Below, piece after piece: positions 7,701 to 15,105 of a DNA stretch of 15,949 bases; position 1 is the stretch's first letter, and each line of letters opens with the position of its first letter. Source of the DNA: Flavobacteriales bacterium (GTDB taxonomy: Bacteria > Bacteroidota > Bacteroidia > NS11-12g > UBA955); NCBI GenBank assembly GCA_947472115.1, contig CANIZU010000025.1, positions 1-15,949 on the forward strand, written 5' to 3'. The translations under genes were made by a program, and so were the position numbers. The notes under the pieces were generated by a model that saw only the letters and a program-made list of their open reading frames with translations, had not been told where the DNA came from and did no database searches.

Positions 7701-8588
7701 GGCATCCACCCACTGACCCATATAGCAACTATTCAAAGTCGTAAATCCACGATTTATAATTTTAGAACCGTAAAATGTCATATTGTTCACCTCATCGTTT
7801 GTGCTAAATGCAAACGCGGTTGTCTGAACTTCCACGCCAATTGCCTGGCCCTGCGTTTCAGAGTGAATGTTACCTTTATCGTTGTAAACCCACCAGATAA
7901 ACATATCCGGCTGTTTATCAACTCCATTGTCTATAGAGGGTCTGCGATCGTCCAATACTGGATGCTCTCCAGCAAAAGGATCGTAAACTCCATCCGGGGT
8001 AATTTCCTTATAAGGAGCCAAGTAATTTGCCTCGTTTCCATACAATACAGCACGCTGTCTTCCTGCTGGCCAATCGCGAATACCCGCACTTTGGGTTAAA
8101 TATTTACTATTCTCAAACTCCTCTAATTCATCGCGAGTTACTTTCCACATTTTATCGTAAGTCTTACAACGCACTGGATCAGTTGCAGCAGTGGTAGTAT
8201 CCAATGGACCTGGCCAGAAATCTGAACCACGCTGACGGTAGGTCATCGCAGCCAATTTCAAACTTCCACCATTATCACGTCCACCAATCCATATAGCACC
8301 CGCAAACAATGAATGCTTACGCACTGAGTTTGGATCTGTTACCTTGGGGATTTCATATTTTGGATTGTTCAAATCCCACCACATGTCGCCACCATTCAAT
8401 AATTTGGTACGAACGTTATTCACATCCAAATCCGCACTTTGTGAAGCGGGCTCACACGTATTTGCAAACTGACCTGCCCTACGTTCAACCCTTGGGCTAT
8501 TGGACCTGCCATTCAAATTAAGAATGGGACGCGCGATCGACATTTGAGCCAACATCGCACTGAACAAAATTAAACCGAATCGTTTCAT
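4704..8588 (-). CDS. Large secreted protein with T9SS C-terminal sorting domain
   Basis: The 1294-residue product has a signal peptide (MKRFGLILFSAMLAQMSIA, cut near residue 19). Its C-terminal domain of about 100 residues (from 1196) opens with VVPNPYRGYSSYE, continues with SRVKITNLPPDCTITIYDMAG and WDLKNGSNVPIASGLYLIHV, and ends GEKIIRWYGIMHAIDLDSY. That is the beta-sandwich type of T9SS sorting tail, with a short extension past the usual end. Between lie long beta-rich regions of unknown function. They include WDLNNPKYEIPK at about 71-82, a Cys/Asp-rich patch at about 293-326 (WVDADLGNYSDDYVGCD, CYNGDDDDEG) and GPFTLRPGQTQRITVGVVWA at 441-460. A fibronectin-III-like KFEGYLVYQLKDGTVS lies at 539-554. 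No enzymatic motif is recognised. I recall long Bacteroidota/Ignavibacteria proteins sharing these blocks, annotated only by their sorting tail. It sits 19 bases after the receptor gene and 8 before the PorV-like gene, so surface display as their partner is the likely role. Confidence 0.85.
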   Translation of the reverse strand: MKRFGLILFSAMLAQMSIARPILNLNGRSNSPRVERRAGQFANTCEPASQSADLDVNNVRTKLLNGGDMWWDLNNPKYEIPKVTDPNSVRKHSLFAGAIWIGGRDNGGSLKLAAMTYRQRGSDFWPGPLDTTTAATDPVRCKTYDKMWKVTRDELEEFENSKYLTQSAGIRDWPAGRQRAVLYGNEANYLAPYKEITPDGVYDPFAGEHPVLDDRRPSIDNGVDKQPDMFIWWVYNDKGNIHSETQGQAIGVEVQTTAFAFSTNDEVNNMTFYGSKIINRGFTTLNSCYMGQWVDADLGNYSDDYVGCDVGRGLGFCYNGDDDDEGVLGYGLNPPTIGVDYFEGPTDSVGNQMGLSHYMYYNNDSDPVRGNPGEAIEFYNLLQGKWLGGQNVTYGGTGFGGSKSAKYMFPGDTDPAYPTDPWTEKIAGNKPGDRRFIQSTGPFTLRPGQTQRITVGVVWARTTSGGAGGSLNLLKLASDKAQTLFNNNFKILDGPNAPDIEIQELEQELVMKFLNTNSGKIENYVEKYRDASNKLRTYKFEGYLVYQLKDGTVSTSDLDNVDKARLLFQCDLKNNRGMIVNKVYDPKLAALLPVIKVEGADAGVQHTWSIKNDLFATTANTQLVDFKPVYYLVMSYAILADDSLQVDPNQFLAGRRNIKTYKVVPHKTEPENFGTELSSGYGSGPVLTRLAGRGNGGNILEFTPETMSDILANNITSKPTYVGGFGPVKIKVVDPLKVPNAKFEFVLKENKASLSSGLKDSMTKNTGWFMVKKGADGVSNDTIFSDTTIRAKFESVQGKRGSNNATKQTLADWGLSVEVEQVYNPGENAQADPSNGVLSWSVEWEDNGKQWLTAVADNDGAAAGNFPWQNWIRAGQAGRGATFDPIAHDFFNQDATACDPGQAFERIWNGRIAPYGLTAREKLTAVGKNTYGFAWWGNTVGLQNPMAELASVELVITKDKSLWTRCPVFEMADDEMKASTEGQMAKFNMRWGTSKDKDGKDVSGSQGLGWFPGYAVNMETGERLVIAFSEDSYLAGENGRDMMWNPTDKVINDNGSYPAMGGKHFIYIFGTGVSAISRNVKGERYLGEAEANFQRFKTAALPTTAGGSVSSTEKMKLLSQAMWVIPTYMAAGFKMENGNVPPTNVKIKINIRKAYTTFNAGNAINNDRPMYEFDAASIAPKVSNEIGKKNLDLVNVVPNPYRGYSSYENSPIDSRVKITNLPPDCTITIYDMAGNLIRRVNKSDVNTYYEWDLKNGSNVPIASGLYLIHVKTKDLGEKIIRWYGIMHAIDLDSY

Positions 8589-8607
8589 ACTGTAAGTTCT
8601 TTAATTA

Positions 8608-11600
8608 TTAATTGAAATTAACACGTAAACCCAATTTGATAGTTCTTGGTGCACCCAAGTTACCAGTTTGAGAGTTTAACAAAATTTTATATAGATCCAC
8701 ATAACTCTGTGCATCAATCTGATTCTTGGCCAACAATTTACCTTGAGGAGAATTGATGAATCCATCATCCAATGGCTGTCCTGTATAAGGATAAACCGAC
8801 ACTACGTTATAAGCATTCAACACGTTTGAAATAATAAAGAATACGTTCATAAGCAACGGTTGAACTTTATCCTCTCTATTGAAGCGCAATCCTTTCGTAA
8901 TGTTGATATCAAATGTTTGATTCCATGGCAATCTAGCACCAAATGGAACACCCTTGATTCTAGAACGATCTACCGCACCAATTTGAACTGGGTTAATTGT
9001 TGGTGTATAAGGAGTACCACTGTATGAGTTAGAGATGATATTGAAACTCGCATATTTGAAGATTTCTTTGCCCTTCCATCGTGGTCCATTATACATGTTC
9101 TTTTTAGTAATCGGGTTGATACCACCGCCCCAAGCCCATGTCGCGCTGAACTTAATATTATGACGGATATCCAATTCACCCAAAGGAATCACATTTCTTA
9201 GGTTAGGTTGGTTACTCGCAATCAAAGCCGCCTGAGAGTTAATGTTTGATCCCGTACCATCCGCAAACTGCATCATGTAACTGGCAACCAATGAGAAAGG
9301 TCCTGGCATGTTACCCTTACCACCAATGTCGTTCATTACATACGTTCCACGGAATCCAGTGATCGTAGAGAAATCTATATTACGGTAAGTAGTATATGTT
9401 ACAGGATATCCTTGGCTGATTTGATACAAACCAAAATCTTTCCTATTTTCACTGTACGATGCGGCAATTTCCAAACCACGATCCTTTTTCTTACCCATGA
9501 TTTGCTTGTAGCCCACTTCGTAATCTGTTTTGATACGAGGCTTTAAGCTACCGTTTGAAATGGTTGTACCTTGACGATTTTTTAAGTAGTACAATTCATC
9601 GATCGACAAGAACGATGCCCCTGAGTTTGGACGCTGAGCCAATACATCGTAGCTCACGTAGAAAGATTTTCTGCCGGGTTCCAATGGAAAAGAGAACCAA
9701 ATACGTGGCAACAAATTCACAGCAGGAATAAAGTCTTGCAAAGCATCTTTGGTTAACTCCTGTTTGTTGGGGTTCACCAAGAAAGGAGCGATACGACCGT
9801 TGCTCGTTTGGTTGGCCAAGAATTCTGCACTCCGTAATTCCGAACCATCTGCATTAAACCACTTATCCCCATTTCTGTAACCAATAATCTTGGTTGGCGA
9901 TTGAATGTCGTTTACATATACCTTAAAGTCATCCCCGATGTTTCCAGGATGTATGATATCCAAACCATTGATCTGCTTCACTTCACCTTTGGTTTTGATC
10001 GGATACAAGCTATAAGGATCCTTCAATACCAATTGGTTGGCATCATATCTTTCCATACGCAATCCCAAACGGAATACAAGGTCTTTAAACTGGAACTGAT
10101 CCTGCAACCACGCGGCAATATATACTGGCTGAAAAGCGCCAATAGTACGTTGTGTTTTGTTATTCAAGAATTGTTCTACACTTGGCTTACCCGCAACGCG
10201 ATTCCCTAAATAATCGTAACCAAAGTAGTTCACGTAACTATTACCATTGTTTAGCAACTCATCCGCATTGAACATATTCATTTTAAAATCTGAGGGCGCG
10301 TAAGAGTTGATGTCAACATAAGTGCGCTCATTGACTTTATTTCCATAAATATCCGTAGCACCGTCTTTAATCAATTTATCACGGAAATTACGGTCGAATT
10401 GAGATTGATCACCATAGTTAATCAAACGATTGTATCGAACTGTATCCGTAAACTGACCGTTGGCATCATAACTCAAAACAGGATTAGACAAATCCAATTC
10501 TGTAATATGCTTGTTCATCAACTGACGCATCAAGATCCACAAGCTATTTGCTCCTAAACCATAACCACGGTTAATCTGCTGCTCGTAGTAGAATCCCGCT
10601 TGCAAATCGTGCTGGGTTCTTTCACGTCCACCCACTGTTTTACCTTTCACGCTCATCTGTCCTACGGCGAATAAACCATATCGTTCGGCATCAGACTTAC
10701 TCCATCCAGAAGTATTACCACCTGGCGTGTTATGCAAAGAATACACTGGGTTTGGGTTCATTCCGTTAACCAATCCTTGACTTGCCAATAATGTATTAAT
10801 ACTGTTCACATTGAAACCTCTACCGTTATAGTAATCATAGATACTTTGGGTGTATTTCGCTCTAACTGGATTCAAGTCACTCTTAGCAAATGTCATCAAT
10901 GTATCCATATTGCCCACTTGCTCCCAATAGTTTCTCAATTGAACATAGTTTCCAAATTGATCGCGCACAATTTTTGGATCCCTGTTGGGATTTTGTTGTG
11001 GATCATTGTTCGAGTATGCAAAAACTGCTGTAGGATACGACTTGAATTGTCCTATATAACCATAATCAAAAATGTTATCCATGTGAACCGCATCACGACT
11101 CAATGAATAAGAGTTCTGATATTCTGCACGAATTGAATAGTATGCATTCTTAATTGAGCTCTCTTTGTTAACCTTGAAATTCTGTGTAAACAGTACATAG
11201 CCACGGAAAGTCTGGTTATCGCTACGACCGTTGTTTTTATAGTTCATCACGGAATTAGTTGCCGCCAAACTTTGCTGGTAGAAATAACTCGCATAACCCA
11301 CAACACTCACGCCCTGAGAAGGTCTCCACTCCAATTTTCCGATGAAGTTACCGTTGCTAGTTGGACTATTAGGACGGGCCTTTAAATGGTCAAAATCCGA
11401 CTCACGCAAATAGGCCGCAGTGCTTACGAATCCATTTGGAGTGAATACCAAAGGGTTGTTTTCGATGGCAGAAAGTTTCTGATCATTAACCACGTAGATA
11501 CCTGTTCTCGTTGGATTGGGATCTTTGTAATATCCCACGTTACCATTTAACACATAACCCAACTTAACCATTCTGCGCTTCTTTCCACTTTCAGCATCCT

Positions 11601-12393
11601 TTACATCTTTCACAATCAAAGGGCCAGAGATAAATCCTTCCACCGTATTATGACCAAACGCATCCAAACCCGTTGAGGTCTGGGCTTCAACCGCTGTTAC
11701 AATTCTATCTGTCGCACTCTTCGAAGTACTAGTAAATACACCACCCGTTAAGTCACCATACATCGCCTGAATACCACCTACGTTGGCAGAAATCTGCTCT
11801 GTACCCAAGGTTGGCAAACCGCCACCGCCAATTACACGCTGACCATCAATGTAAGTACCGTTACCATCAGCCCTTGTTCCACGAACCGAAATACCCTGAG
11901 GAGTGCTCATGATGGCGGAATTGGTTCCCACCAATAAACTTGTACCGCGACGTCCTGAACTCAAAATCTTTGATTGATCAATTACCGCTTCGCTCTTCAT
12001 CATATCCACCGGGGTTCTTTTACCCTTCACGCGTATAATTACGTCGTTCATCTTACCATCTGATTTCACAAATACGACTTCCTCCGTGTTATTATAACCC
12101 GGGCCCAATGAAATGCCAGTCAATCTCTGATCTGGAAACCCATCCTTAGTCGCAGAAACATCATAAGTTCCTGGATTCAACGTGGTAAATTCGGCATTAC
12201 CGTCGGAATCCGTTGTGTCTGTCGCAACTTCGATGTCGTTCAAAATCATCCGAATGGTTACACCGCTCAATTTGCGACTTTCTCCATCCTTTGTTGTAAT
12301 CTTAAAATCGGCAAAGTTTGTTTGCGCCGTCACCAAGCCAGTGGCCAATAAGCCCATACACAGCGTGAAAATCTTGCGTATCATATTCTTCAT
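8608..12393 (-). CDS. TonB-dependent-receptor-like outer membrane protein with carboxypeptidase-regulatory-like domain
   Basis: The 1261-residue protein begins with a signal peptide (IRKIFTLCMGLLATGLVTA, cut near residue 23). An immunoglobulin-like carboxypeptidase-regulatory domain follows at about 28-110 (SGVTIRM, TDSDGNAEFTTLNPGTYDVSATKDGF). A plug domain at about 130-240 contains GISVRGTRADGNGTYIDGQR and VGGIQAMYGDLTGGVF. The remainder is a long beta-barrel region ending RTIKLGLRVNFN. Such proteins occlude an outer-membrane barrel with the plug and take up or release substrates using TonB energy. I see no clear TonB box, and no SusD-like lipoprotein gene follows, so it is not a classic glycan SusCD pair. 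It heads a three-gene operon with a T9SS-exported protein and a PorV/PorQ-like barrel, which suggests a role with a surface partner rather than simple siderophore uptake. The substrate is unknown. The ATG at 12393 gives the signal peptide directly. Confidence 0.9.
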   Translation of the reverse strand: MKNMIRKIFTLCMGLLATGLVTAQTNFADFKITTKDGESRKLSGVTIRMILNDIEVATDTTDSDGNAEFTTLNPGTYDVSATKDGFPDQRLTGISLGPGYNNTEEVVFVKSDGKMNDVIIRVKGKRTPVDMMKSEAVIDQSKILSSGRRGTSLLVGTNSAIMSTPQGISVRGTRADGNGTYIDGQRVIGGGGLPTLGTEQISANVGGIQAMYGDLTGGVFTSTSKSATDRIVTAVEAQTSTGLDAFGHNTVEGFISGPLIVKDVKDAESGKKRRMVKLGYVLNGNVGYYKDPNPTRTGIYVVNDQKLSAIENNPLVFTPNGFVSTAAYLRESDFDHLKARPNSPTSNGNFIGKLEWRPSQGVSVVGYASYFYQQSLAATNSVMNYKNNGRSDNQTFRGYVLFTQNFKVNKESSIKNAYYSIRAEYQNSYSLSRDAVHMDNIFDYGYIGQFKSYPTAVFAYSNNDPQQNPNRDPKIVRDQFGNYVQLRNYWEQVGNMDTLMTFAKSDLNPVRAKYTQSIYDYYNGRGFNVNSINTLLASQGLVNGMNPNPVYSLHNTPGGNTSGWSKSDAERYGLFAVGQMSVKGKTVGGRERTQHDLQAGFYYEQQINRGYGLGANSLWILMRQLMNKHITELDLSNPVLSYDANGQFTDTVRYNRLINYGDQSQFDRNFRDKLIKDGATDIYGNKVNERTYVDINSYAPSDFKMNMFNADELLNNGNSYVNYFGYDYLGNRVAGKPSVEQFLNNKTQRTIGAFQPVYIAAWLQDQFQFKDLVFRLGLRMERYDANQLVLKDPYSLYPIKTKGEVKQINGLDIIHPGNIGDDFKVYVNDIQSPTKIIGYRNGDKWFNADGSELRSAEFLANQTSNGRIAPFLVNPNKQELTKDALQDFIPAVNLLPRIWFSFPLEPGRKSFYVSYDVLAQRPNSGASFLSIDELYYLKNRQGTTISNGSLKPRIKTDYEVGYKQIMGKKKDRGLEIAASYSENRKDFGLYQISQGYPVTYTTYRNIDFSTITGFRGTYVMNDIGGKGNMPGPFSLVASYMMQFADGTGSNINSQAALIASNQPNLRNVIPLGELDIRHNIKFSATWAWGGGINPITKKNMYNGPRWKGKEIFKYASFNIISNSYSGTPYTPTINPVQIGAVDRSRIKGVPFGARLPWNQTFDINITKGLRFNREDKVQPLLMNVFFIISNVLNAYNVVSVYPYTGQPLDDGFINSPQGKLLAKNQIDAQSYVDLYKILLNSQTGNLGAPRTIKLGLRVNFN

Positions 12394-12417
12394 AGGTCGT
12401 TTTCTATATTAATTAGG

Positions 12418-12435
12418 TCGTTATACAATTAACGA
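12418..12435. repeat. Short inverted repeat at the predicted start of the envelope operon transcript
   Basis: The plus strand reads TCGTTA, six bases (TACAAT), then TAACGA, a 6-bp perfect inverted repeat of 18 bases in total. It lies about 25 bases before the receptor ATG and just downstream of the proposed -7 element, where an operator would sit. The arms are short and AT-rich, so chance is not excluded. Confidence 0.3.
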
Positions 12436-12443
12436 TAATTTGG

Positions 12444-12474
12444 CAAGTTTACCCCAAAAGCAAGGATTTATCAA
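12444..12474 (-). promoter_or_regulatory. Promoter for the receptor / T9SS cargo / PorV-like operon
   Basis: On the minus strand a TTG (12474-12472) is followed, after 20 bases, by TAAACTTG (12451-12444). This fits the Bacteroidetes vegetative promoter pattern TTG-N19-21-TAnnTTTG with one mismatch in the -7 box. Transcription would begin near 12438, giving a leader of about 45 bases. It is the only position in the 141-base gap upstream of the operon where both boxes occur with correct spacing. Confidence 0.5.
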
Positions 12475-12534
12475 GTTTCTGCACCTGAATATTCCATGTT
12501 CTTTGCGATTTATTTTTTACCGCCTTGGTATCGT

Positions 12535-13491
12535 TTATGAAAAGTTACTATCTATGTCGTACAATTTCAACATTTTATCGAATAAAATCACAGAAATTTT
12601 ACGATAGCTCTCAAACGTCCATCCACCCACATGAGGCGAAAAAATTGTATGGTTTAATTCCATCAATCGCACAAATGCCCTCTTCCGATTTTCATCCGAA
12701 TCCTTCCAAGGGGGTTCAACCGGCAAAACATCCGCCGCAAAACCTAAAATTTGCCCCCTTTCCATGGCCTCTTCAACTACCAACAAATCCACCGTCATTC
12801 CTCTAGATAAATTGAGCAAATAAATGCCCGTTTTACATTGTTCTAAGCGATTTATATTGATCCAATTTTGGGTTTCCGCAGTAAGAGGAATATGAAGTGA
12901 AATTACATCCGATTTTGAAAGCAATTCTGACTCTGAAACCTCCGAAACCCATTGGTTACCAAATCCCGTTTTGTACTTATCATAGGCCAAAATCTCCACG
13001 CCAAAACCCCGGAGTTTTTCCGCCACCGCCGATCCTGTATTTCCATATCCAACAATCCCAACCGTTTTGCCTTTTAACTCCCTCCCGCGATTGCCTTCAC
13101 GATCCCAAATGACCGCTTTGACCTCCGAATTTGCCTTAGGTAATCGGGACAGTAATCCCAGCAACATGGCAAGTGTATGTTCCCCAACTGCATCTGAATT
13201 TGCCTCACCCGCATTAAAACAAACGATGCCCATTTCTTTCGCCGAAACCTCATCAATATTGTCCATCCCGGCACCACCCCTACCTATCCACTTCAGCCCA
13301 CCGCTAGCAACCATTAATTCTTTGTCTATAAACACCTTACTCCTCACAAAGAGGCCTTCGGGTTGATGCAAATTTAGTAGACTACCTACCTCAGTTGGCG
13401 TACAATCCCGACAATCGATGACCTCAAACTTGCCCTGCATCGACTGATGCAAATACTCGTGAAAATCATCAATCAATAGGATTTTTGGCAT
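12535..13491 (-). CDS. D-2-hydroxyacid dehydrogenase, phosphoglycerate-dehydrogenase-like
   Basis: From the ATG at 13491 the product is 318 residues; a more distant in-frame ATG at 13551 would overlap the biotin carboxylase gene by 53 bases, so the nearer start, seven bases after that gene's stop, is preferred. The NAD-binding fold shows GIVGYGNTG at 145-153 with Asp171 at the end of the second strand, which favours NAD over NADP. The catalytic trio is Arg230 (LNLSRG), Glu259 (DVLPVEPP) and His287 (SPHVGGW). GRGGAGMDNID at 70-80 and NSDAVGEHTLAMLLGL at 98-113 are typical of short SerA-type enzymes, which oxidise 3-phosphoglycerate to 3-phosphohydroxypyruvate in serine synthesis. No C-terminal ACT domain is present. 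serC is not beside it, so another 2-hydroxyacid substrate remains possible. Co-transcription with the biotin carboxylase gene is likely. Confidence 0.88.
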   Translation of the reverse strand: MPKILLIDDFHEYLHQSMQGKFEVIDCRDCTPTEVGSLLNLHQPEGLFVRSKVFIDKELMVASGGLKWIGRGGAGMDNIDEVSAKEMGIVCFNAGEANSDAVGEHTLAMLLGLLSRLPKANSEVKAVIWDREGNRGRELKGKTVGIVGYGNTGSAVAEKLRGFGVEILAYDKYKTGFGNQWVSEVSESELLSKSDVISLHIPLTAETQNWININRLEQCKTGIYLLNLSRGMTVDLLVVEEAMERGQILGFAADVLPVEPPWKDSDENRKRAFVRLMELNHTIFSPHVGGWTFESYRKISVILFDKMLKLYDIDSNFS

Positions 13492-13498
13492 CGTCAAA

Positions 13499-15004
13499 TC
13501 AATAACCCTTACGCTGCAAATACCAATCTGTATGTCCGTGATTCGATCCAACAGCCTCTGAAACTACGGCATCGGATTTACCTCCCTGCTGAAAAAACTG
13601 AACCGCCGCCATCGCCAACAATCCTTGATCTTCCAACAACAATTCTGGGGCTTCCAATTCCGTTCCCGTGAAATAATGCTGAATAAAGTGGGTATCAAAT
13701 TTCCCCTCAATAAATGCCGGGTGCTGCATTACAAAATCACCAAACATCAATGTCGTCTCGATTCCAGTAATCACATATTCACTGATTGCTCTTCGCATTT
13801 TTGCAATCGCCTCCAATCTCGTAGGTGCCCAAACGATGAGCTTCGCCAACATATTATCGTAGTAAATAGGAATCTCCATACCGCTTTCCATACAATCATC
13901 TACCCTAATTCCAGGACCCTGAGGCACTTTGTAGGTTTCAACCGTTCCTACGTTGGGTAAAAACTGATTAACCGGATCTTCTGCGCAAATTCTTAACTCG
14001 ATGGCATGACCGTTAATTTTCAATTCCTCTTGCGTAAAACTCAGTTTTTGTCCGGCAGCGACCAAAATTTGCTCTTTCACCAAGTCAACCCCAGTAATCA
14101 ACTCTGTAACGGGATGCTCTACTTGCAACCGCGTATTCATTTCAAGGAAGTAAAACTCCATTGATTCGCTCAATAGAAACTCAACCGTACCTGCACCAGA
14201 GTAGTTACAGGCTTTAGCAACATTCACTGCCGCCTCGCCCATGGCTCGGCGAAGCTCAGGAGTCAGCACCGCACTCGGCGCTTCCTCAACCAACTTCTGA
14301 TGCCTGCGCTGAATACTACACTCCCTCTCAAACAAATAACAAGCATTGCCAAAATTATCGGCCATCAACTGAATCTCAATATGTCGTGGACTACCAACGT
14401 ATTTCTCTATAAAAACACTATCATCGCCAAAAGCATTCCTGGCCTCGTTCTGGGCCATTTGCAACGACGATATAAAATCTTCTTTTCTCTCCACCACACG
14501 CATCCCTTTTCCTCCACCACCCGCACTCGCCTTTACCAACACGGGAAATCCCACCTCAATGGCCACCTGCAAAGCATCTTCCGCGTTTTTTATCGCTTCG
14601 TCAATGCCAGGAACCAAAGGCACCCCAAAAGCCTTCACCGCCTGTTTAGAAGCAATTTTACTACCCATCACTTCCATCGATTCAGCACTCGGCCCAATCA
14701 ATACCAACCCCTCGGCTTTCAATGCCCGCGCAAAACCCGCATTTTCACTCAAAAAACCATACCCTGGATGCACCGCCTCAGCACCGGTTTGCTTACACAA
14801 TTCAATGATGCGATCCATCCTCAAATAACTGTCAGAACTGGCCGCACCGCCAACGCAATACGCCTCATCCGCATAACGAACATGCAACGCCTGAACATCG
14901 GCTTCACTATAAATAGCAACAGTTTTAATGCCCATCTCCTTGCAAGTACGCATCACCCGAATGGCAATCTCTCCGCGGTTGGCAATCAATATTTTCTTAA
15001 ACAT
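13499..15004 (-). CDS. accC: Biotin carboxylase subunit of an acyl-CoA carboxylase
   Basis: From the ATG at 15004 the protein is 501 residues and starts MFKKILIANRGEIAIRVMR, the canonical N-terminus; a TTG four codons upstream is the only longer option and is less likely. The ATP-grasp core shows Lys116, Lys158, the GGGGKGM loop at 162-168, FERECSIQRRHQK at 225-237 and LEMNTRLQVEHPVTE at 287-301. The latter supplies Glu288, Asn290, Arg292 and Glu296 in the same numbering as E. coli AccC, and Arg338 is also kept. The enzyme carboxylates the biotin of a carrier protein using ATP and bicarbonate. The C-terminus runs about 50 residues past E. coli AccC (449 aa), a length I recall for Bacteroidota homologues serving acetyl- or propionyl-CoA carboxylases. 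No carrier or carboxyltransferase gene adjoins it, so the acyl-CoA specificity is open. Confidence 0.94.
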   Translation of the reverse strand: MFKKILIANRGEIAIRVMRTCKEMGIKTVAIYSEADVQALHVRYADEAYCVGGAASSDSYLRMDRIIELCKQTGAEAVHPGYGFLSENAGFARALKAEGLVLIGPSAESMEVMGSKIASKQAVKAFGVPLVPGIDEAIKNAEDALQVAIEVGFPVLVKASAGGGGKGMRVVERKEDFISSLQMAQNEARNAFGDDSVFIEKYVGSPRHIEIQLMADNFGNACYLFERECSIQRRHQKLVEEAPSAVLTPELRRAMGEAAVNVAKACNYSGAGTVEFLLSESMEFYFLEMNTRLQVEHPVTELITGVDLVKEQILVAAGQKLSFTQEELKINGHAIELRICAEDPVNQFLPNVGTVETYKVPQGPGIRVDDCMESGMEIPIYYDNMLAKLIVWAPTRLEAIAKMRRAISEYVITGIETTLMFGDFVMQHPAFIEGKFDTHFIQHYFTGTELEAPELLLEDQGLLAMAAVQFFQQGGKSDAVVSEAVGSNHGHTDWYLQRKGY

Positions 15005-15105
15005 GAGTAAGTGCAAATATCGGAGTCTGTTTTGTCATTTACACGCCCTCCTTGCAAGAATTACTATCCACCCGCCTTTTGATTTAACTTCGCAGCCTCA
15101 TCGCG

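Noticed and set aside
8608..12393. Classic SusCD polysaccharide-utilisation locus
   Set aside because: The downstream gene has a cleavable signal peptide and a T9SS tail rather than a lipoprotein SusD fold, and no glycoside hydrolase or SusD gene is present.
12513..12534. Possible terminator hairpin after the dehydrogenase (TACC / GGTA arms)
   Set aside because: The stem is only 4 bp and on the minus strand it is followed by A residues, not T, so it does not fit an intrinsic terminator for that gene.
13492..13551. Upstream ATG at 13551 as the start of the dehydrogenase
   Set aside because: It would add 20 residues with no family counterpart and overlap the biotin carboxylase gene by 53 bases, while the ATG at 13491 gives the canonical MPKILLIDD start seven bases after that gene.
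14300..15010. A 236-codon plus-strand open frame opposite the biotin carboxylase gene
   Set aside because: It lies wholly antisense to a strongly conserved gene, its product is low-complexity in His, Thr and Asn with no family resemblance, and the frame is explained by the codon bias of the opposite strand.
15005..15016. TTG at 15016 as the start of the biotin carboxylase
   Set aside because: It adds only four residues (MHLL) before the canonical MFKKILIANRGEIA start, which has its own ATG.
15005..15105. Promoter boxes in the accC/ccmB divergent gap
   Set aside because: GATATTTG (minus strand) and TAACTTCG (plus strand) each miss the -7 consensus by one base and neither has a TTG at the right -33 distance, so I do not call either as a feature.
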